From assembly GCF_020297485.1 (NCBI RefSeq), contig NZ_JAIWZC010000001.1, forward strand, positions 3,968,001-4,032,000: DNA of 64,000 bases, in the 5' to 3' direction. The stretch is from Enterocloster clostridioformis. Its GTDB lineage: Bacteria; Bacillota; Clostridia; Lachnospirales; Lachnospiraceae. The position numbers and the translations under genes are program-made. The notes under the pieces were generated by a model. That model saw only the letters and a program-made list of their open reading frames with translations, ran no database searches and was not told the DNA's origin. This document shows positions 1 to 7,885 of the stretch, piece after piece; position 1 is the first letter of the stretch; the number at the start of each line of letters is the position of its first letter.

Positions 1-1
1 T

Positions 2-328
2 TTCGGATTCGCTGTATGCGGTCTGGGTATATTGGCGGAGAGCACCTTGAGCAAGAAAGAACAGAAGGCATATATGGCAAAAGCAGGATGGATGAGAATG
101 GGGGCGTCCCTTATTATAATAACAGCTTACATAGCCGCCATGACAGCGGCAGGTTATCTGATTGCCACACCAGCAGCCCTGTATGTGCTCACAACCATGT
201 TTGCAGGAGGCGGTTCATCCACCCTTAAGGGAAGGCTGCTGTTCTCCGTGGCGGTGGCAGTCATCATTTATGTGATTTATGTATATGCCTTCGGGCTCAC
301 ACTGCCATCAGGCATGCTGTTTGAATAG
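2..328 (+). CDS. Tripartite tricarboxylate transporter, TctB-type small membrane subunit (5' end outside window)
   Basis: The reading frame is already open at base 2, so only the C-terminal ~108 residues are visible. They contain two clear hydrophobic segments (around AAMTAAGYLIATPAALYVLTT and LLFSVAVAVIIYVIYVYAF) typical of the last helices of TctB. The large subunit TctA follows 12 bp downstream, which fixes the assignment. In this family TctB and TctA form the permease, and a periplasmic-type binding protein TctC delivers the carboxylate substrate; TctC is not visible and may lie upstream. The substrate cannot be read from sequence. Confidence 0.8.
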   Translation, partial: FGFAVCGLGILAESTLSKKEQKAYMAKAGWMRMGASLIIITAYIAAMTAAGYLIATPAALYVLTTMFAGGGSSTLKGRLLFSVAVAVIIYVIYVYAFGLTLPSGMLFE

Positions 329-340
329 GAGGGGGAACGT

Positions 341-1846
341 ATGATAGAATTTTTACCTTATATCGCCGGGCAGATTACCCAGCCCTTCAATCTGGTTCTG
401 ATGTTTGGGGCAACGGTCATCGGTCTTATATTCGGGGCAATTCCCGGACTTTCCGGAACTCTGGCCGTCATGCTTTTCATGCCGCTTACATATACCATGA
501 ATGCCTCAAGTGCAGTGGTATTCCTCATAGCCCTATGGGTGGGCGGATGTTCAGGGGCATTTATCGGATCCGTACTTCTGGGAATACCCGGATCTGCTTC
601 CGCGGTGGCAACCTGTTTTGACGGTTATCCCATGGCCCAGGCAGGCAAAGCTGGCAAGGCCTTGGCCATCGGCATGGTGGCATCCTTCCTGGGAACCTTT
701 TTCAGCGCCATACTGGGAGCCCTGTTAAGCCAGAAAATAGCAGATATTGCCTTTGCCCTGGGTCCGTGGGAGTATTTTTCACTCTGCTTCGTGGCTATAA
801 CCATGGTATTGGCCATTTCCAAGGGTAATATGTTTAAGGGACTGGCTTCCGCGTCCGTCGGCCTGCTGTTTGCCTCTGTGGGATATTCTCCCATTGATGC
901 AGAGCCCAGGTTTGTGTTCGGCAATATGTACCTTATGAGCGGTCTGGGGATGACCATTGTACTGATTGGTATTTTTGGGGTGGCCCGAATCGTGGAGGAA
1001 TACGGCAAGGGATTCGGCGCTATGCCGGACGTGGACACAAAGTCAATCAAGGGCCTGGGAATCACGTTAAAGGAAATAAAGGCTCAGTTTGTGAACATTG
1101 TCCGCTCCTTTGGCATTGGCCTGGGAATCGGTTTCCTTCCCGGCATGGGATCGGGACTGTCCAACCTTGTGGCCTACTCCAGCGCCAAGAATGGTTCCAG
1201 GACGCCTGAGATGTTCGGTAAAGGATGTCCTGACGGAATCTGGGCTTCTGAGGTATCCAACAACGCGGCCATCGGCGGTTCCATGATTCCCATGGCAGCC
1301 CTGGGTATTCCCGGTGATTCCACCACAGCCCTTCTGATTGGGGCACTTACGATTCATGGACTGGAAATGGGGCCCATGGTATTTAAGAACAGCGGAAATG
1401 TGGTCTACCTTATGTTTGCCACTGTTATGGTATGCGCTGTGCTGATACTGATTCTCCAGGCTCTGGGGATGCGGGTATTTCCACTGATTCTCAAGGTTCC
1501 GTATCACTATATGTATCCGGCTCTTATCATCATTTCCTTTGTGAGCGCATACGTGGATTCCGGCAGTTTATACAAATGCGGTATGATGCTGGTGTTTGTT
1601 GTCATCGGTCTGATGATGAGCTATGGAGGACTGCCCACAGCGCCTTTGATTTTGGCGTTTATCCTGGGACCTACCCTGGAGAGCAATATGCTGAAGGCAT
1701 TTCAGTATTCAGGCAGTGCAGCCGCATTCTTCACAAGACCCATATCCTGCGTGCTGATGCTCATAGGAATAGGGTGCGTATTTTCGCCAATGTTTTGCGC
1801 GCTGCCTGCGAAAACAAAAAATAGTAAACAAAAGGAGGCCAATTAA
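341..1846 (+). CDS. Tripartite tricarboxylate transporter permease, TctA family
   Basis: This is a 501-residue, highly hydrophobic protein with the duplicated TctA architecture. The Pro-Gly signatures occur near residues 32-39 (GAIPGLSG) and in the second half near residue 262 (LPGMGSG). Length matches the family (~500 aa). The start follows a GGAGGGGG site 12 bp after the TctB stop, and the gene ends directly against the hydrolase gene, so all three are probably one transcript. TctA is the main membrane channel for sodium- or proton-driven uptake of di/tricarboxylates with TctB and TctC. The actual substrate is unknown. Confidence 0.88.
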   Translation: MIEFLPYIAGQITQPFNLVLMFGATVIGLIFGAIPGLSGTLAVMLFMPLTYTMNASSAVVFLIALWVGGCSGAFIGSVLLGIPGSASAVATCFDGYPMAQAGKAGKALAIGMVASFLGTFFSAILGALLSQKIADIAFALGPWEYFSLCFVAITMVLAISKGNMFKGLASASVGLLFASVGYSPIDAEPRFVFGNMYLMSGLGMTIVLIGIFGVARIVEEYGKGFGAMPDVDTKSIKGLGITLKEIKAQFVNIVRSFGIGLGIGFLPGMGSGLSNLVAYSSAKNGSRTPEMFGKGCPDGIWASEVSNNAAIGGSMIPMAALGIPGDSTTALLIGALTIHGLEMGPMVFKNSGNVVYLMFATVMVCAVLILILQALGMRVFPLILKVPYHYMYPALIIISFVSAYVDSGSLYKCGMMLVFVVIGLMMSYGGLPTAPLILAFILGPTLESNMLKAFQYSGSAAAFFTRPISCVLMLIGIGCVFSPMFCALPAKTKNSKQKEAN

Positions 1847-2698
1847 ATGCCGCTTAACAGTACTTCGGCCACGAGCCTTCCTCCCCAGAAGCTGATGGAA
1901 CGGTGCTGCCGCACCCCCTGGGTCAGTTATCTGCCGCCCTTTCGGATGGCGCCGGGCGTCTATTATGTGTCTGGCAATGACTGGGTGGCCTGCTATCTCA
2001 TTGATACAGGAGCGGGGCTGATTCTTATAGATACGGCTATGCATGAGACATGCTATCTGATGTTAGAATGCATCCGAAGCCTGGGATACGACCCAATGGA
2101 TATTAAGAAAATTCTTCTGACCCACGCTCATGCGGACCATATAGGAGCAGCCAGGACCATGAAGGAACTGACCGGAGCCAGAGTTTATCTGGGAGAGAGG
2201 GATTTATTTATGATACATGAGCGTAAGGATCTGATTTGCAGCGACGGATATACCTGCGGAGATATTGAACCAGATGAGATTTACCTGGATGACAAACCTA
2301 TTGTACAGGGAAATGTTTCCGTACGCACCATTTCCACGCCGGGACACACGCCGGGCTGTACCTCTATGATATTTGACGTGAAGGAGAAGGACGGCAGGAT
2401 CTATACCTGCGGAATCCACGGCGGGGTAGGGCTTAACACCCTGTCCAGGGAGTTCCTGGAACAGAATGGACTGCCCCTGAGCCTTCAGAAGGAGTTCTGC
2501 GAAAGCCTGAGGATGATGGACCGGCTTCATGTGGACATCTGCCTTCCTTCCCACACCAATCAGGTGGGAATCATCCCGCTGATAGGGGAGATTACAGATA
2601 CCCATAATCCGTTTGTGGATGAGAGCATCTGGCATGAGCTGATGCATGAGCGTCTGGACCGCATGGAGGCCCTTATTCGGTCCGTTCCTCTTCTTTGA
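1847..2698 (+). CDS. MBL-fold metallo-hydrolase
   Basis: The 283-residue product carries the metallo-beta-lactamase motif HAHADH at residues 93-98, preceded by the ILLT strand. Further putative metal ligands are the histidine in STPGHTPG (~166) and in LPSHTNQ (~236). The usual Asp-containing GD segment is replaced by GIHGG, so the second metal site may be atypical. AAAGGAGG lies 8 bp before the ATG, which abuts the tctA stop. Coupling to a carboxylate transporter suggests hydrolysis of an imported ester, lactone or thioester; that is inference. Its last 26 bp overlap the convergent DUF1622 gene. Confidence 0.8.
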   Translation: MPLNSTSATSLPPQKLMERCCRTPWVSYLPPFRMAPGVYYVSGNDWVACYLIDTGAGLILIDTAMHETCYLMLECIRSLGYDPMDIKKILLTHAHADHIGAARTMKELTGARVYLGERDLFMIHERKDLICSDGYTCGDIEPDEIYLDDKPIVQGNVSVRTISTPGHTPGCTSMIFDVKEKDGRIYTCGIHGGVGLNTLSREFLEQNGLPLSLQKEFCESLRMMDRLHVDICLPSHTNQVGIIPLIGEITDTHNPFVDESIWHELMHERLDRMEALIRSVPLL

Positions 2699-2990
2699 TT
2701 TCCCAGTGAATCAGGAAGGTAAGGGCGGCCCTCAGCACAATGATTCCGGCCACAATTCCTATTTCCTTCCACTCACGGACCACTACCGTGCGCAGGATTT
2801 CGCTTCCCATCTTGAATTCCAGTCCCATGGCCAGGCCCTTCGCCAGATAAATCTTGGTGTCGGGGGACCTGCGGAGGAATTTAAGGAAGCTTGTAAGACC
2901 TGAGTATATGATGATACCCACGCCGATAAATTCAAAAATAATGATTGCGGTGTTTGCTGCCAGAGACAGCAGCCATTCCAAATGTTCCAT
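2673..2990 (-). CDS. DUF1622 family small membrane protein
   Basis: This 105-residue protein matches the DUF1622 pattern: an N-terminal membrane helix (residues ~12-32), a charged linker with KIYLAKGLAMGLEFKMGSEI, then a second helix pair and a charged tail EIKEEE. Its function is not known. It lies 17 bp downstream of the TM1266-like gene on the same strand, so the two are probably co-transcribed. The stop codon lies inside the 3' end of the convergent MBL gene. Confidence 0.75.
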   Translation of the reverse strand: MEHLEWLLSLAANTAIIIFEFIGVGIIIYSGLTSFLKFLRRSPDTKIYLAKGLAMGLEFKMGSEILRTVVVREWKEIGIVAGIIVLRAALTFLIHWEIKEEERTE

Positions 2991-3007
2991 GGATTTGCCC
3001 CTTTCTT

Positions 3008-3259
3008 TTACTTGCTGACCGGCATCTGAATGGATTTTACCTTTACACCGTCCACCTTACCCAGGTCCCCTGCAAAGGAGCTGATTTGGTTCTGGGTTCC
3101 GTGCAGAACCACGCTGATGACGGAGACCCCGTAATCCCGGCAGGGAACACCCAGGCGGGCAATAATCAGACCGGACTGAAGATGGAATTTTTCATTTACC
3201 GTTGCCACGGAGCCGGGATTGCTGATAATGCAGCTGATGACAGCCAGACGGTCTTCCAT
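3008..3259 (-). CDS. TM1266-type iron-only hydrogenase system putative regulator
   Basis: This 83-residue ACT-like protein has the family pattern: an N-terminal 'ISCIISNPGSVATVNE' segment, a central 'GLIIARLGVPCRDYGVSVISVVLHG', and a C-terminal 'GKVDGVKVKSIQMPVSK'. AAGGGAGG lies 9 bp before the start. In many clostridia this family sits with the hydE/F/G maturases, and hydE is indeed 0.7 kb away on the other strand. The regulatory role is taken from family annotation and has not been shown from this sequence. Confidence 0.8.
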   Translation of the reverse strand: MEDRLAVISCIISNPGSVATVNEKFHLQSGLIIARLGVPCRDYGVSVISVVLHGTQNQISSFAGDLGKVDGVKVKSIQMPVSK

Positions 3260-3417
3260 AAAGTATGTCCTCCCTTATTGTTTTCTACCCGGCTGGCTTC
3301 TGCCGCAGCCAGATACATGCTTTTGCGCGAGCCGGAGTTATCTGTGGTTATGATATCACGGGCATCGGCCTTTCGTAAAGCCCAAACAAGGCACAGAACA
3401 AGATAATTTTTTAACCC

Positions 3418-3446
3418 TTGCTTTTTCCCTCTGGCTGGAATATGAT
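3418..3446 (+). promoter_or_regulatory. Sigma-A-type promoter for leader RNA
   Basis: A -35-like TTGCTT (3418-3423) and a -10 TATGAT (3441-3446) are separated by exactly 17 bp. The predicted start is about 3453, just ahead of the structured leader. Confidence 0.5.
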
Positions 3447-3452
3447 GATAGT

Positions 3453-3664
3453 AACTAAATAGAACCTTTCTCTGATGCGAAGCAACCCTGAGATAAAGAG
3501 AGAGCGGAACTGTCCCGGCTGTGCGGGAACCGGTTTGTGTGGTTTGTCAGTGCGTGCCGTGTGCCGGCATGGCTGGCATAAGTCACCCATATGTGCCTGC
3601 CGGTGAAGCCGTGGTATGCGGATGATATCCTCTCTCTGAATTTCAGAGAGAGGTTTTTGTATGT
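3453..3664 (+). ncRNA. Structured leader RNA / candidate riboswitch with intrinsic terminator (class not identified)
   Basis: About 200 nt between a promoter and a NifH-like start codon are rich in pairing. The stretch GTGCCGGCATGGCTGGCA...TGCCTGCCGG forms a long arm. It ends in a perfect hairpin CTCTCTCTGAATTTCAGAGAGAG (in parts, 3631-3653) followed by a U-rich run. An upstream AGAGAGAG at about 3500 could pair with the 5' arm of that hairpin, which gives a plausible anti-terminator switch. I compared it mentally with Moco, SAM, cobalamin, THF and NiCo patterns and could not assign it. It could also be a free-standing small RNA. Confidence 0.55.
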
Positions 3665-3689
3665 TAGAACAAGAGGGGAAGGAAAAAAC

Positions 3690-3728
3690 ATGTTAAATAT
3701 AGCGGTTTACGGAAAAGGCGGAATCTGA
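3690..3728 (+). pseudogene. Remnant of a NifH-like (nitrogenase iron protein family) gene, first 12 codons
   Basis: After a GAGGGGAAGG ribosome site, the ATG at 3690 encodes MLNIAVYGKGGI and then a TGA. These twelve residues are the canonical N-terminus of NifH-family ATPases up to the start of the P-loop (normally continuing GKST). The rest of the gene is gone and the sequence runs into an unrelated ABC ATPase fragment. The leader RNA probably once controlled this NifH-like operon. A functional 12-residue peptide is possible but less likely. Confidence 0.55.
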
Positions 3729-3732
3729 GGCG

Positions 3733-3951
3733 GGAGGGCCTGCTCCGGGCACCCGGGTGCTGTCCGTCCCGGGAGCCAACGGCGCGGGAAAGACCACCCT
3801 GTTTGGCCCAACAGGTGAGATACTGAGCGAGGAACATCTCAATGAGGCGTTTGTGGTGGAGTTCAGACTGTATCCGTTAACGTTGAGGAACAGGACATAT
3901 ACCTGTGTCCTGCCTTTGGGATTAAAAGAAAGAATGGAAAGAGGTGCATGA
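3733..3951 (+). pseudogene. Remnant of an ABC transporter ATP-binding protein (FecE/BtuD type)
   Basis: The frame ending at 3951 encodes a Walker A motif (GANGAGKTTLF) and then passes directly into a C-terminal-like piece (GEILSEEHLNEAF). The ~150 residues between them, including the signature and Walker B motifs, are missing. It is best read as an internal deletion of an ABC ATPase of the iron-siderophore/cobalamin type that followed the NifH-like gene. Its stop overlaps the start of hydE. Confidence 0.55.
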
Positions 3952-5018
3952 TGGATCGGGTGATTACGCTGGTGGATAAACTGGCCGGGTCCCGTATGCT
4001 TTCCGGGGAGGAATTTATTTTCCTGCTTGATAACATAGGGGAGGAAGATGACGCATATCTGTATGGAAAGGCCAGGGAGTCAGCGCTTGCTAATTACGGA
4101 AATAAGATATATGTCCGGGGGCTTATGGAGTTTACTAATTATTGTAAAAACGACTGCTACTATTGCGGTATACGCAGAAGCAACCAGAAGGCTTCCCGCT
4201 ACAGGCTGTCACCAGAGCAGATTATGGAGTGCTGCCGTATCGGCTATGGACTGGGATTTCGGACCTTTGTGCTTCAGGGCGGCGAGGATCCGTGGTTTAC
4301 GGACGAGAAGATTGCGTATCTGGTAGAGCGCATTAAAAAGCAGTATCCGGACTGCGCGGTCACACTGTCTGTGGGTGAAAAAGGGTACGATACCTATAAG
4401 CGCTGGTTTGATGCGGGGGCAGACCGCTATCTGCTCCGCCACGAAACAGCCAACCCATGCCATTACGCCAGTCTCCATCCGCCTCAGATGTCTTCTGAGC
4501 ACAGGAAGGAATGTCTGCATAACCTGAAAGCCATTGGCTATCAGACCGGCTGCGGAATCATGGCAGGCTCGCCGTATCAGACCACGGCCCATATTGCCCA
4601 GGACCTGGAATTTATACACGGCCTTCAGCCGGAGATGGTGGGAATCGGTCCTTTTATCCCGCATCACGATACCCCCTTTAAGGACAGGCCGGCCGGAACC
4701 CTGCGCCAGACCCTTCTGCTGCTGGCCATTGTACGGCTCATGCTGCCGGATGTGCTTCTGCCCGCCACCACGGCCCTGGGGACCATAGAGCCGGATGGAA
4801 GGGAGCAGGGAGTGATGGCAGGGGCCAATGTGGTAATGCCAAACCTGTCTCCGCTGGAAGTAAGAAAAAAGTACATGCTCTACGACAATAAAATCAGCAC
4901 AGGCGTGGAGGCGGCGGCCAATATTAAAGAATTAAAAAACAGAATGGCGTCCATAGGATACAAAGTGGTCACTGACCGGGGCGACCACAAAAAAATAAAA
5001 AGCAGTCCCTGCCCTTAA
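3951..5018 (+). CDS. hydE: [FeFe] hydrogenase H-cluster radical SAM maturase HydE
   Basis: This 355-residue radical SAM enzyme carries the CxxxCxxC cluster motif in NYCKNDCYYCGIRR (~residues 65-72), the GGEDPWF segment, and the HydE-typical C-terminal region with LPATTALGTIEPDGREQG. HydE acts with HydG and HydF to build the di-iron H-cluster of [FeFe] hydrogenase. A GAGGTG site precedes two adjacent ATG codons (3948 and 3951); the second gives better spacing. The partners hydF, hydG and the hydrogenase itself are not in this window. The gene stands next to decayed nifH/ABC pieces and opposite a TM1266-type gene. Confidence 0.9.
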   Translation: MDRVITLVDKLAGSRMLSGEEFIFLLDNIGEEDDAYLYGKARESALANYGNKIYVRGLMEFTNYCKNDCYYCGIRRSNQKASRYRLSPEQIMECCRIGYGLGFRTFVLQGGEDPWFTDEKIAYLVERIKKQYPDCAVTLSVGEKGYDTYKRWFDAGADRYLLRHETANPCHYASLHPPQMSSEHRKECLHNLKAIGYQTGCGIMAGSPYQTTAHIAQDLEFIHGLQPEMVGIGPFIPHHDTPFKDRPAGTLRQTLLLLAIVRLMLPDVLLPATTALGTIEPDGREQGVMAGANVVMPNLSPLEVRKKYMLYDNKISTGVEAAANIKELKNRMASIGYKVVTDRGDHKKIKSSPCP

Positions 5019-5049
5019 AGCCTCATATTTACTTTGAAGGTTACTTTAA

Positions 5050-5078
5050 GTATAAATTCCTCTGTTTTACAGATACTA
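5050..5078 (+). promoter_or_regulatory. Possible forespore (sigma-F/G-like) promoter of spoVT
   Basis: GTATAA (5050-5055) and GATACTA (5072-5078) resemble the forespore consensus GYATA - 16/17 bp - CATNNTA. SpoVT is known to be sigma-G dependent in Bacillus, which makes this reasonable but unproven. Confidence 0.35.
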
Positions 5079-5135
5079 CATTTACGGGCAACAAAGAAGA
5101 TAAATGACAGAAAGTAAAATGGAGGAATTTTGTTT

Positions 5136-5684
5136 ATGAAAGCTACAGGAATAGTCAGAAGAATTGATGATCTGGGCCGTGTGGTCATTCCAAAGGAAAT
5201 TCGGAGGACATTGAGGCTCAGGGAAGGTACGCCGTTAGAGATATTCACAGACAGGGAAGGAGAAATCATCCTTAAAAAATACTCGCCTATGATGGAGCTC
5301 ACCTCATTTGCCGTGCAGTATGCAGAGGCCATGGCACAGTCCACCGGCCTTTTCGTATGCATCACGGACAGGGACCAGGTCATAGCTGTGGCAGGAGGGG
5401 CCAAGAAGGACCTGCTCCAGAAAAATATCAGCCGCCAGCTGGAACAGGCCATCAATGAGCGCAGTACTGTCATTGCTGCCAGGGAAGACAAGGCATTCAT
5501 CCAGTTAGTGGACGAGGAACTGGAGGGAATCAGCGCACAGGTGGTGGCGCCTATTATCTGCGAAGGCGACGCCATTGGTGCCGTATCTCTCATGAGCCGT
5601 GAGCCAAGGGCCAAGTTCGGGGACGCCGAGATGAAGCTGGCATCCACGGCTGCCGGGTTTTTGGGACGGCAGATGGAAGGTTAA
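5136..5684 (+). CDS. spoVT: Stage V sporulation protein T, AbrB-family regulator
   Basis: The 182-residue product begins MKATGIVRRIDDLGRVVIPK, almost identical to Bacillus SpoVT, giving an AbrB swapped-hairpin DNA-binding domain (residues 1-50). A GAF-like C-terminal domain follows and ends in AAGFLGRQMEG. SpoVT is a late forespore transcription factor that tunes sigma-G genes and spore coat or germination properties. The ATG at 5136 lies 9 bp after GGAGGA; an upstream in-frame TTG at 5130 is too close to that site. The gene supports a spore-forming host. Confidence 0.95.
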   Translation: MKATGIVRRIDDLGRVVIPKEIRRTLRLREGTPLEIFTDREGEIILKKYSPMMELTSFAVQYAEAMAQSTGLFVCITDRDQVIAVAGGAKKDLLQKNISRQLEQAINERSTVIAAREDKAFIQLVDEELEGISAQVVAPIICEGDAIGAVSLMSREPRAKFGDAEMKLASTAAGFLGRQMEG

Positions 5685-5710
5685 CCGTTATATATGGAAT
5701 TTTCAGTGGT

Positions 5711-5752
5711 ATCCCGGCATGGGGAAGCGTTATCGCGGCCCTGTGCCGGGAT
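5711..5752. terminator. Hairpin between convergent spoVT and DUF885 genes
   Basis: ATCCCGGCA (5711) and TGCCGGGAT (ending 5752) pair around a GC-rich loop, and a T-rich run follows on the plus strand. It probably terminates spoVT. It overlaps the last codons of the DUF885 gene. Confidence 0.45.
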
Positions 5753-7610
5753 GTTTCTGTTTTCCATCCGTATTCTGCTGCGTCAGCCACTCCGCAAAAT
5801 AAGGTTTAATGACGCTGAAGGGAGCCGGGCCTATATCCAGCAGGAAGCGGTTAAATTCCATGTTGGTGTAGCGGCTTCCAAGGGTTTTTTTGGCCTCGCG
5901 CTGCATGCCCAGGATTTCCAGGTAGCCCACATAATACTCCAGATAATTGGCCGGATTCTCCGCAATGTCATAATAGATGGTGGTAATGACAGAGGAATCG
6001 CTGATGCGGAAGTAGTGGTTTAAGTAATCCTCCACCTGCCTGATGTCCCAGCCCTCATAGTGGATATTTACATCCAGGATGGCGTACAGGGCAAGGGTGA
6101 AGGCGGCATTGTGCCGGAGCAGCTCTCCCAGGTCCGGGTCCAGTCCGTTGTTCAGGCTGTAGGAATAGTATTCCACATAGGTGGCCCAGCCTTCTGAATA
6201 GCTGCTGAAGCTCAGGAGCTTACGCAGGTTACAGGTGTTATGTTTGTTGAAATAGAGAGTTTGGTACATGTGGCCTGGATAACCCTCGTGGGCCAGGGTG
6301 GAGTACAGGTTCCTGGCGGTGTTGGTGCTTCCGTTGTTGATGTAGATGGAATTGTCCTGGGGGCGGTCAATGGGCACGGTCAGGTAGAAGGCCGGGCTCA
6401 GAGTGGCTTCCAGGGCAGCGGGTACATTTTTAATGCTGCATGTGTAATCCTCGATGGCCGGGAAGTCCTTCGCGCACTGTTTTCTCAGGTCCTCCAGAAT
6501 CTGGTTGGGGTCGGTGAGGGCGAAGGAGTAGGAGTACAGTTTTTTCGCCAAGGCGGGATTTTCAGTCAGCAGCTCATCCATGGCGGTCAGGTCATCCATC
6601 ATCTGGCCGCTCATGGCTTTTTTCAGGGCCGGGATATCCTGATAGGAAGTGCCGGTATACGAATTCACCAGGTACTGGTAATATTTCTTGCCCTGGGGGA
6701 AGTAATACAGCCCCTTATCGTTGGTTCCGGTTCCTTTCAGGGGAGTCAGTCCCTCAATCAGCCTCTGGTATGCAGGCACGAAGTGTTCGTCAATGGCAGT
6801 ATGGTTCCTGGCAATGAAATCCTCCTTTTCCTGCTTTGTCAGTCCCTCCACCTGCTCCAGACGCTCCGCAAATGTTTCTGCCATGAAGCTGTGGTCCGCA
6901 TCCAGAAGATAGGCGTTGCAGGATTTGAGGATACGGTCGATGACCGTGTCGCACAGCCCCAGTCCGGCATCGGCCTTTTCCTTTTCAAAGGCGATGATGC
7001 TGTCATAGTAGGTGTCAATGGAGGATAGCAGGGAAAGATAATCCTCTACGTCCTGTTTATTGTAGAATACATACTCGGACAAAAGTATGGGAAGCTGCGC
7101 CTGTATGCCCAGGGAGGAGGAAAGAGGCTGGTCGTAGAGCTCCAGACCTTCGCTGTCCAACATGGTATTTAAGTAGGATAACAGGATATTGTATGTGAGC
7201 AGCTGGTCCTCACGGAGCAGGCGGCTGTCAATATCATTTAATTGTACTTTCAGGGATTTGGCATCATTAAGAGCCTGTTTACTGTCCTCCAGGGATACGG
7301 TCCCCAGGGTTTTATCGTAGTCAGTGATGCCGTAGGCGGCCGGATTGGCCAGGGTGTAGTGAAGCGTGATAAGGGAATTGTCAACTTCGTCCAGGAACAG
7401 GCCGTTGGTCAGCTGGTCAAAGGACGCCTGGGCATCAATGGTCTTTTTCTCATATTGTTCATAGGACTGGGGACTTTCCTGTGCAGCGGATTCCTTTGCC
7501 AAAGGAGCGGAAGCCTGAGGACGCGCGGGCGCCACGCATCCGGCTGTCAGGCAGATAACCAGGAGCAGGGATAAAAGATATTGTAAAAATATGGTTTTTC
7601 GTTGTCTCAT
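5730..7610 (-). CDS. DUF885 family lipoprotein, putative zinc-dependent peptidase/hydrolase
   Basis: This long (~626 aa) exported protein begins with a hydrophobic leader ending in a lipobox (LTAGC), so it is probably a membrane-anchored lipoprotein. Near residue 440 it has HEGYPGH, the HExxH-like motif of the DUF885 family, and further down EGWATYVEYY, which supplies a glutamate typical of gluzincin-like folds. Substrate and role are unknown. The start at 7610 is chosen because GGAGGA lies 10 bp upstream; the longer frame from 7628 would place its ATG within that site. The gene is monocistronic with its own promoter. Confidence 0.85.
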   Translation of the reverse strand: MRQRKTIFLQYLLSLLLVICLTAGCVAPARPQASAPLAKESAAQESPQSYEQYEKKTIDAQASFDQLTNGLFLDEVDNSLITLHYTLANPAAYGITDYDKTLGTVSLEDSKQALNDAKSLKVQLNDIDSRLLREDQLLTYNILLSYLNTMLDSEGLELYDQPLSSSLGIQAQLPILLSEYVFYNKQDVEDYLSLLSSIDTYYDSIIAFEKEKADAGLGLCDTVIDRILKSCNAYLLDADHSFMAETFAERLEQVEGLTKQEKEDFIARNHTAIDEHFVPAYQRLIEGLTPLKGTGTNDKGLYYFPQGKKYYQYLVNSYTGTSYQDIPALKKAMSGQMMDDLTAMDELLTENPALAKKLYSYSFALTDPNQILEDLRKQCAKDFPAIEDYTCSIKNVPAALEATLSPAFYLTVPIDRPQDNSIYINNGSTNTARNLYSTLAHEGYPGHMYQTLYFNKHNTCNLRKLLSFSSYSEGWATYVEYYSYSLNNGLDPDLGELLRHNAAFTLALYAILDVNIHYEGWDIRQVEDYLNHYFRISDSSVITTIYYDIAENPANYLEYYVGYLEILGMQREAKKTLGSRYTNMEFNRFLLDIGPAPFSVIKPYFAEWLTQQNTDGKQKHPGTGPR

Positions 7611-7658
7611 TCTAAACAAATCCTCCATTGGGGTGTCTGTTCTGTTTTGTATTACGAC

Positions 7659-7687
7659 ATTATATAGTATATGAGCGGAAATTACAA
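7659..7687 (-). promoter_or_regulatory. Sigma-A promoter of DUF885 lipoprotein gene
   Basis: On the minus strand TTGTAA (7687-7682) and a perfect TATAAT (7664-7659) are 17 bp apart, about 50 bp before the start codon. Confidence 0.6.
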
Positions 7688-7748
7688 CTTATGAGCAGTG
7701 AAAAAACTGGCAGGGCCTTCCAAAGAGGGAAAAAACAGGGGGCACGTC

Positions 7749-7777
7749 TTGACGAACATGGGGGAAACGCTTATACT
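7749..7777 (+). promoter_or_regulatory. Sigma-A promoter of metG
   Basis: TTGACG (7749-7754) and TATACT (7772-7777) have a 17-bp spacer, about 110 bp ahead of metG. I saw no T-box motif in the leader. Confidence 0.6.
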
Positions 7778-7885
7778 TAAAACTATTAAAATAAGCGGAT
7801 TGGGCGCTGCGGCCGCCGGAGCATTTTTAAGAACTGCTCTGCCCCGGCCCTTAGCTTCCGCTCAGAAAAAGAGGGAATTAATCAT

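Noticed and set aside
3453..3664. Assignment of the leader to the Moco, SAM or cobalamin riboswitch classes
   Set aside because: Some pieces are reminiscent, but I could not match the ordered conserved core of any of them, so the class is left open.
3757..3951. A 64-residue protein with a P-loop
   Set aside because: The Walker A is joined directly to a C-terminal end of an ABC ATPase; it is better read as a deletion remnant than as a small P-loop protein.
6240..7028. A 262-codon plus-strand frame
   Set aside because: It is the complement of the DUF885 gene, with composition (Gly/Gln/Val-rich) typical of antisense shadows.
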